From contig JACKLK010000001.1 in the NCBI GenBank assembly GCA_024236015.1, forward strand, positions 248,001-312,000: 64,000 bases of DNA. Reading direction: 5' to 3'. The notes beneath the pieces are model-generated. The model did not search any database. It worked only from the letters and a program-made list of their open reading frames with translations, and had not been told where the DNA came from. The stretch's first letter is position 1, and every line of letters begins with the position of its first letter. A program made the position numbers and the translations under genes. Source of the DNA: Rhodoferax sp. GTDB lineage: Bacteria > Pseudomonadota > Gammaproteobacteria > Burkholderiales > Burkholderiaceae_C. Below are positions 61,542 through 64,000 of the stretch, piece after piece.

Positions 61542-62507
61542 ATGCGATTCTTCACACGATGCGCCATTGCGGCAGGGCTTGCCGTGCTGGCCCTGGCCAG
61601 CCAGGCCCAGACCTTCCCGAGCAAGACGGTGCGTATCGTCGTGCCGTTCGGTGCCGGCGGCGTGGCCGACATCACGGCCCGCACCGTGGCGGAGAAACTC
61701 AGCCAGTCGCTGGGCCAGGCCGTGGTCATCGACAACAAGCCGGGTGCCGGCGGGGTGGCGGCCGGTGACATCGTCGCCAAGGCCGACCCCGATGGCCATA
61801 CGCTGCTGCTGATCTCCAACGGCACGGCGGTCAGCGCCGGGCTGTTCAAGTCGCTGCCGTTCGATACCCAGCGCGACTTCGCGCCGATCTCGACACTGGC
61901 GACCTTCGACATCGCGGTGATCACGCAGGCGGACTCCAAATTCAAGTCGCTGGGCGAACTGGTGGCCTTTGCCAAGGCCAATCCCGGCAAGCTCAACCTG
62001 GGCACGGTCAACATCGGCAGCACCCAGAACCTGACCGGCGAGCTGCTGAAGTCTGCCGCCGGCATCGACGTGCAGATCGTGCCGTTCAACGGCACGCCGG
62101 CGGTGATCACCGCGCTGCGCGGCAACCAGATCGATGCCGCGGTCGAGATCCTGGGCCCGGTCATCCCGCATATCGGCAGCAAGGCGGTGCGCGCATTGGC
62201 GGTGACCGGCGCCAAGCGCTCGGCGGTGCTGCCCGATGTGCCCACCGCGATCGAAAGCGGCGTGCCGGGCCTGGTGGCGTCGTCGTGGAACGGCCTGGCC
62301 GCACCGGCCAAGACCCCGGCGGCCGTCATCGCGCGGCTGAACAAGGACATCACCGCCGCCGTCGAGGCGCCGGACGTGAAGACCAAGCTGCGCGCGCTGA
62401 ACATGGACGCCCACGCGAGCACGCCGGAACAGACGGCCGAACTGCTGGCCAGCGAAACCAAGCGCTGGGGTGACGTGATCGTGCGTGCGAAGATCCCGAC
62501 CCAATAA
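61542..62507 (+). CDS. Bug-family (TctC) periplasmic binding protein
   Basis: A 321-residue TctC homologue with a signal peptide (FTRCAIAAGLAVLALASQA, cut before QTFP), then TVRIVVPFGAGGVADITAR and LGTVNIGSTQNLTGELL as in Bug receptors. It binds a carboxylate in the periplasm. AGGAGA precedes the ATG, about 10 bases upstream. The 253-bp gap before it may contain its own promoter. Its neighbours are catabolic enzymes, not TctAB genes. Confidence 0.93.
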   Translation: MRFFTRCAIAAGLAVLALASQAQTFPSKTVRIVVPFGAGGVADITARTVAEKLSQSLGQAVVIDNKPGAGGVAAGDIVAKADPDGHTLLLISNGTAVSAGLFKSLPFDTQRDFAPISTLATFDIAVITQADSKFKSLGELVAFAKANPGKLNLGTVNIGSTQNLTGELLKSAAGIDVQIVPFNGTPAVITALRGNQIDAAVEILGPVIPHIGSKAVRALAVTGAKRSAVLPDVPTAIESGVPGLVASSWNGLAAPAKTPAAVIARLNKDITAAVEAPDVKTKLRALNMDAHASTPEQTAELLASETKRWGDVIVRAKIPTQ

Positions 62508-62550
62508 GCCAGAACCGGCCACGAGACGTGACAACAGCAGGAGCAGGGGC

Positions 62551-63453
62551 ATGCAGGTGCGACACATCGGACTCATCGGATATGGCGAGGTCGGCAAGAC
62601 CTTCGGTGCCGGCTTGCGCGCCCGGGTCGACGCGATCTCGGCCTGGGACCTGAAGTTCACCGCTGCGGACCGCGACCTGGCACAGGCGCAGCAGGCCCAT
62701 GCGTCGGGCGCCGACGTGCATGCCTGCGATGGCATGGCCCGGCTGTGCGAGCAGGCCGAGCTGCTGATCTCCGCCGTCACCGCCTCGAACACGCTGGCGG
62801 TGGCCCGGGAGGCCGCCGCCCAGCTGCGGCCGGGCACCGTGTTCCTGGACCTGAACTCGGCCTCGCCGCAGACCAAGCAGCAGGCAGCCGCACTGATCGA
62901 CGCGGCCGGGGGGCGTTATGTCGAAGCCGGCGTGATGACCTCGGTGCCGCCGTACGGCATCCGGGTGCCGATGCTGCTGGGCGGAGCCAGCGCGGCCGAA
63001 CTCGCGCCGCTGCTGAGCGGCTGGGGCATGGACGCCACCGTGGTGTCGGACCGGCTGGGCGTGGCCAGCGCGATCAAGATGTGCCGCAGCGTGATGATCA
63101 AGGGCCTGGAGGCGCTGGTCATCGAGAGCTACACCACGGCGCGCCGGTACGGCGTCGAGGACCATGTGATCCCGACACTGCAGGAGACCTTTCCCGGCAT
63201 CGACTGGCCGCAGGTCGGCGCCTATTTCTTCAGCCGCGTGGTGCAGCATGGCCAGCGCCGCGCCGAGGAAATGCGCGAATCGGCCAACACGGTGCGCGAG
63301 GCCGGATTCGAACCCTTCATGGCCGCGGCCATCGCCGGCAAGCAGCAGTGGGTGGCCGACCAGGCCAGGGCCGGCGTGTTCGACGGGGTCGATACCAAGA
63401 ACAGCGCCTGGCAGGTGTACGCGGACCGGTTGATCGGCGACGACACCCGCTGA
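62551..63453 (+). CDS. NAD(P)-dependent 6PGDH-like dehydrogenase (DUF1932)
   Basis: A 300-residue beta-hydroxyacid dehydrogenase-like protein. The Rossmann motif IGLIGYGEVGKTFGAGL is at residues 6-22, FLDLNSASPQTKQQ follows, and the C-terminal DUF1932 helical domain has GVASAIKMCRSVMIKGLEALVIES with the expected lysine. Members oxidise 3-hydroxy acids or reduce semialdehydes; the substrate is unknown. CAGGAGCAGG precedes the ATG. A longer frame reaching back to 62485 overlaps the receptor gene. Confidence 0.9.
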   Translation: MQVRHIGLIGYGEVGKTFGAGLRARVDAISAWDLKFTAADRDLAQAQQAHASGADVHACDGMARLCEQAELLISAVTASNTLAVAREAAAQLRPGTVFLDLNSASPQTKQQAAALIDAAGGRYVEAGVMTSVPPYGIRVPMLLGGASAAELAPLLSGWGMDATVVSDRLGVASAIKMCRSVMIKGLEALVIESYTTARRYGVEDHVIPTLQETFPGIDWPQVGAYFFSRVVQHGQRRAEEMRESANTVREAGFEPFMAAAIAGKQQWVADQARAGVFDGVDTKNSAWQVYADRLIGDDTR

Positions 63454-63458
63454 CGCGC

Positions 63459-63995
63459 TCAGCGTGTCGGCTGGCCGTCGGCGCTGTCGAACTCGATATC
63501 CACCATCAGCTCGTTGGCCAGGCCCTCCAGGCCGTTGCGCAGCGTGTCGGTGTCCAGGTCCTGCGGCACGGTCAGCTGGGCATCGAGATGGAACATCTGT
63601 TCGCCCGACATCGCGCCGCTGGCGATATGGGTCTTCATCGTGTCGATGCTCACACCCTGGCCGGCGAGCCGGGTCGAGATGCTGTGGATGATGCCGGGCC
63701 GGTCGTGGCCGACCAGGGACAGGTGCAGCCGGCGTGGCGCCGGCGCGGGTGCGGCGTCCTGGGCCTGCGCGACCTGGACATGCAGGTCGTCGGATTCCAG
63801 CGCGCGCAGCGCGGCCAGCAAGGCGGCGCTGTTGGCCGCCGGCACCTGCAGGTGCACGATGCCGGCGAACTGGCCCGCGAAGTTGGCCATGACGCTGTCG
63901 GTCCAGTTGGCGCCGTGTTCGGCGGCCTTGTCGGAGATGGCGCGGACCACGCCGGGGCGATCGGGGCCGATCAGGGTGACGACGATGGCGCTCAT
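63459..63995 (-). CDS. Double-ACT regulatory protein, GcvR-like
   Basis: A 178-residue protein made of two ACT domains, SAIVVTLIGPDRPGVVRAIS at the N-terminus and HLSLVGHDRPGIIHSIS from about residue 89, joined by an Ala/Pro linker. GcvR in E. coli counteracts the activator GcvA in control of glycine cleavage genes; no gcvA or gcv gene is in the window, so the role is unproven. It is convergent with the dehydrogenase gene, 5 bases apart, and its start lies only 5 bases from the right edge. Confidence 0.9.
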   Translation of the reverse strand: MSAIVVTLIGPDRPGVVRAISDKAAEHGANWTDSVMANFAGQFAGIVHLQVPAANSAALLAALRALESDDLHVQVAQAQDAAPAPAPRRLHLSLVGHDRPGIIHSISTRLAGQGVSIDTMKTHIASGAMSGEQMFHLDAQLTVPQDLDTDTLRNGLEGLANELMVDIEFDSADGQPTR

Positions 63996-64000
63996 GGCGG

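Overview
The window is about 64 kb of uniformly GC-rich DNA (visibly around two thirds G+C) from a chromosome of a betaproteobacterium, most likely Burkholderiales and close to the Alcaligenaceae (Bordetella, Achromobacter, Pigmentiphaga). This rests on gene content: two Bug-type TctC binding proteins plus a tctBA pair, TRAP genes, an arylmalonate decarboxylase homologue of the Bordetella type, a LysR/IclR/HxlR regulator next to each catabolic block, and a compact fkpB-grpE-dnaK-dnaJ block. Genus is inference. I see no rRNA, tRNA, CRISPR array, insertion sequence or prophage gene.

Layout. 1-3.6 kb: the N-terminal 684 codons of a DUF2126-type transglutaminase run off the left edge, followed by a quinone oxidoreductase and a SUI1/YciH gene. 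3.7-8.5 kb: iorAB (2-oxoacid:ferredoxin oxidoreductase) with a divergent LysR gene. 8.6-14 kb: a same-strand cluster lysR, enolase-superfamily enzyme, Bug receptor, arylmalonate decarboxylase homologue, FMN alpha-hydroxyacid oxidase, readable as a route from a substituted malonate to a 2-oxo acid. 14-19 kb: comEC, then a circularly permuted ATP-grasp gene and an alpha-E gene. 19.3-24.6 kb: one 1773-residue sensor joining five PAS domains, a hybrid kinase, an HPt domain and a receiver-EAL output. 24.6-29.7 kb: moxR, DUF58, tgpA, mltB. 29.7-34 kb: an HDAC-like deacetylase, a repeat-rich non-coding block and a dctPQM TRAP operon. 34.4-39 kb: etfBA, an acyl-CoA dehydrogenase and a nitronate monooxygenase-like enzyme. 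39.2-40.4 kb: a PA0069-type radical SAM gene behind a promoter overlapped by a LexA box.

40.6-48.8 kb: seven genes on the minus strand (ThDP enzyme, degenerate SDR, seven-Asp-box propeller, VOC protein, AA_synth-type protein, alpha/beta hydrolase, FAD hydroxylase) diverge from an iclR gene. The set resembles an aromatic or meta-cleavage pathway with several members of unknown role, and is the best candidate here for an undescribed pathway. 48.8-52.7 kb: an RNA-processing-type metallo-beta-lactamase protein and tctBA. 53-57.5 kb: dnaJ, dnaK, grpE, fkpB with two candidate sigma-32 promoters. 57.6-64 kb: an FAH/XylX-like enzyme overlapped by an HxlR regulator, then amidohydrolase, dienelactone hydrolase, Bug receptor and a 6PGDH-like dehydrogenase, ending with a double-ACT GcvR-like protein.

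Non-coding signals worth keeping are a terminator between dctP and dctQ, a terminator after etfA, the LexA-boxed promoter, a LysR-type inverted repeat before the iorAB regulator, a pair of repeats in the iclR divergent region, and a 42-bp direct repeat bracketing a set of hairpins at 30.76-31.14 kb.
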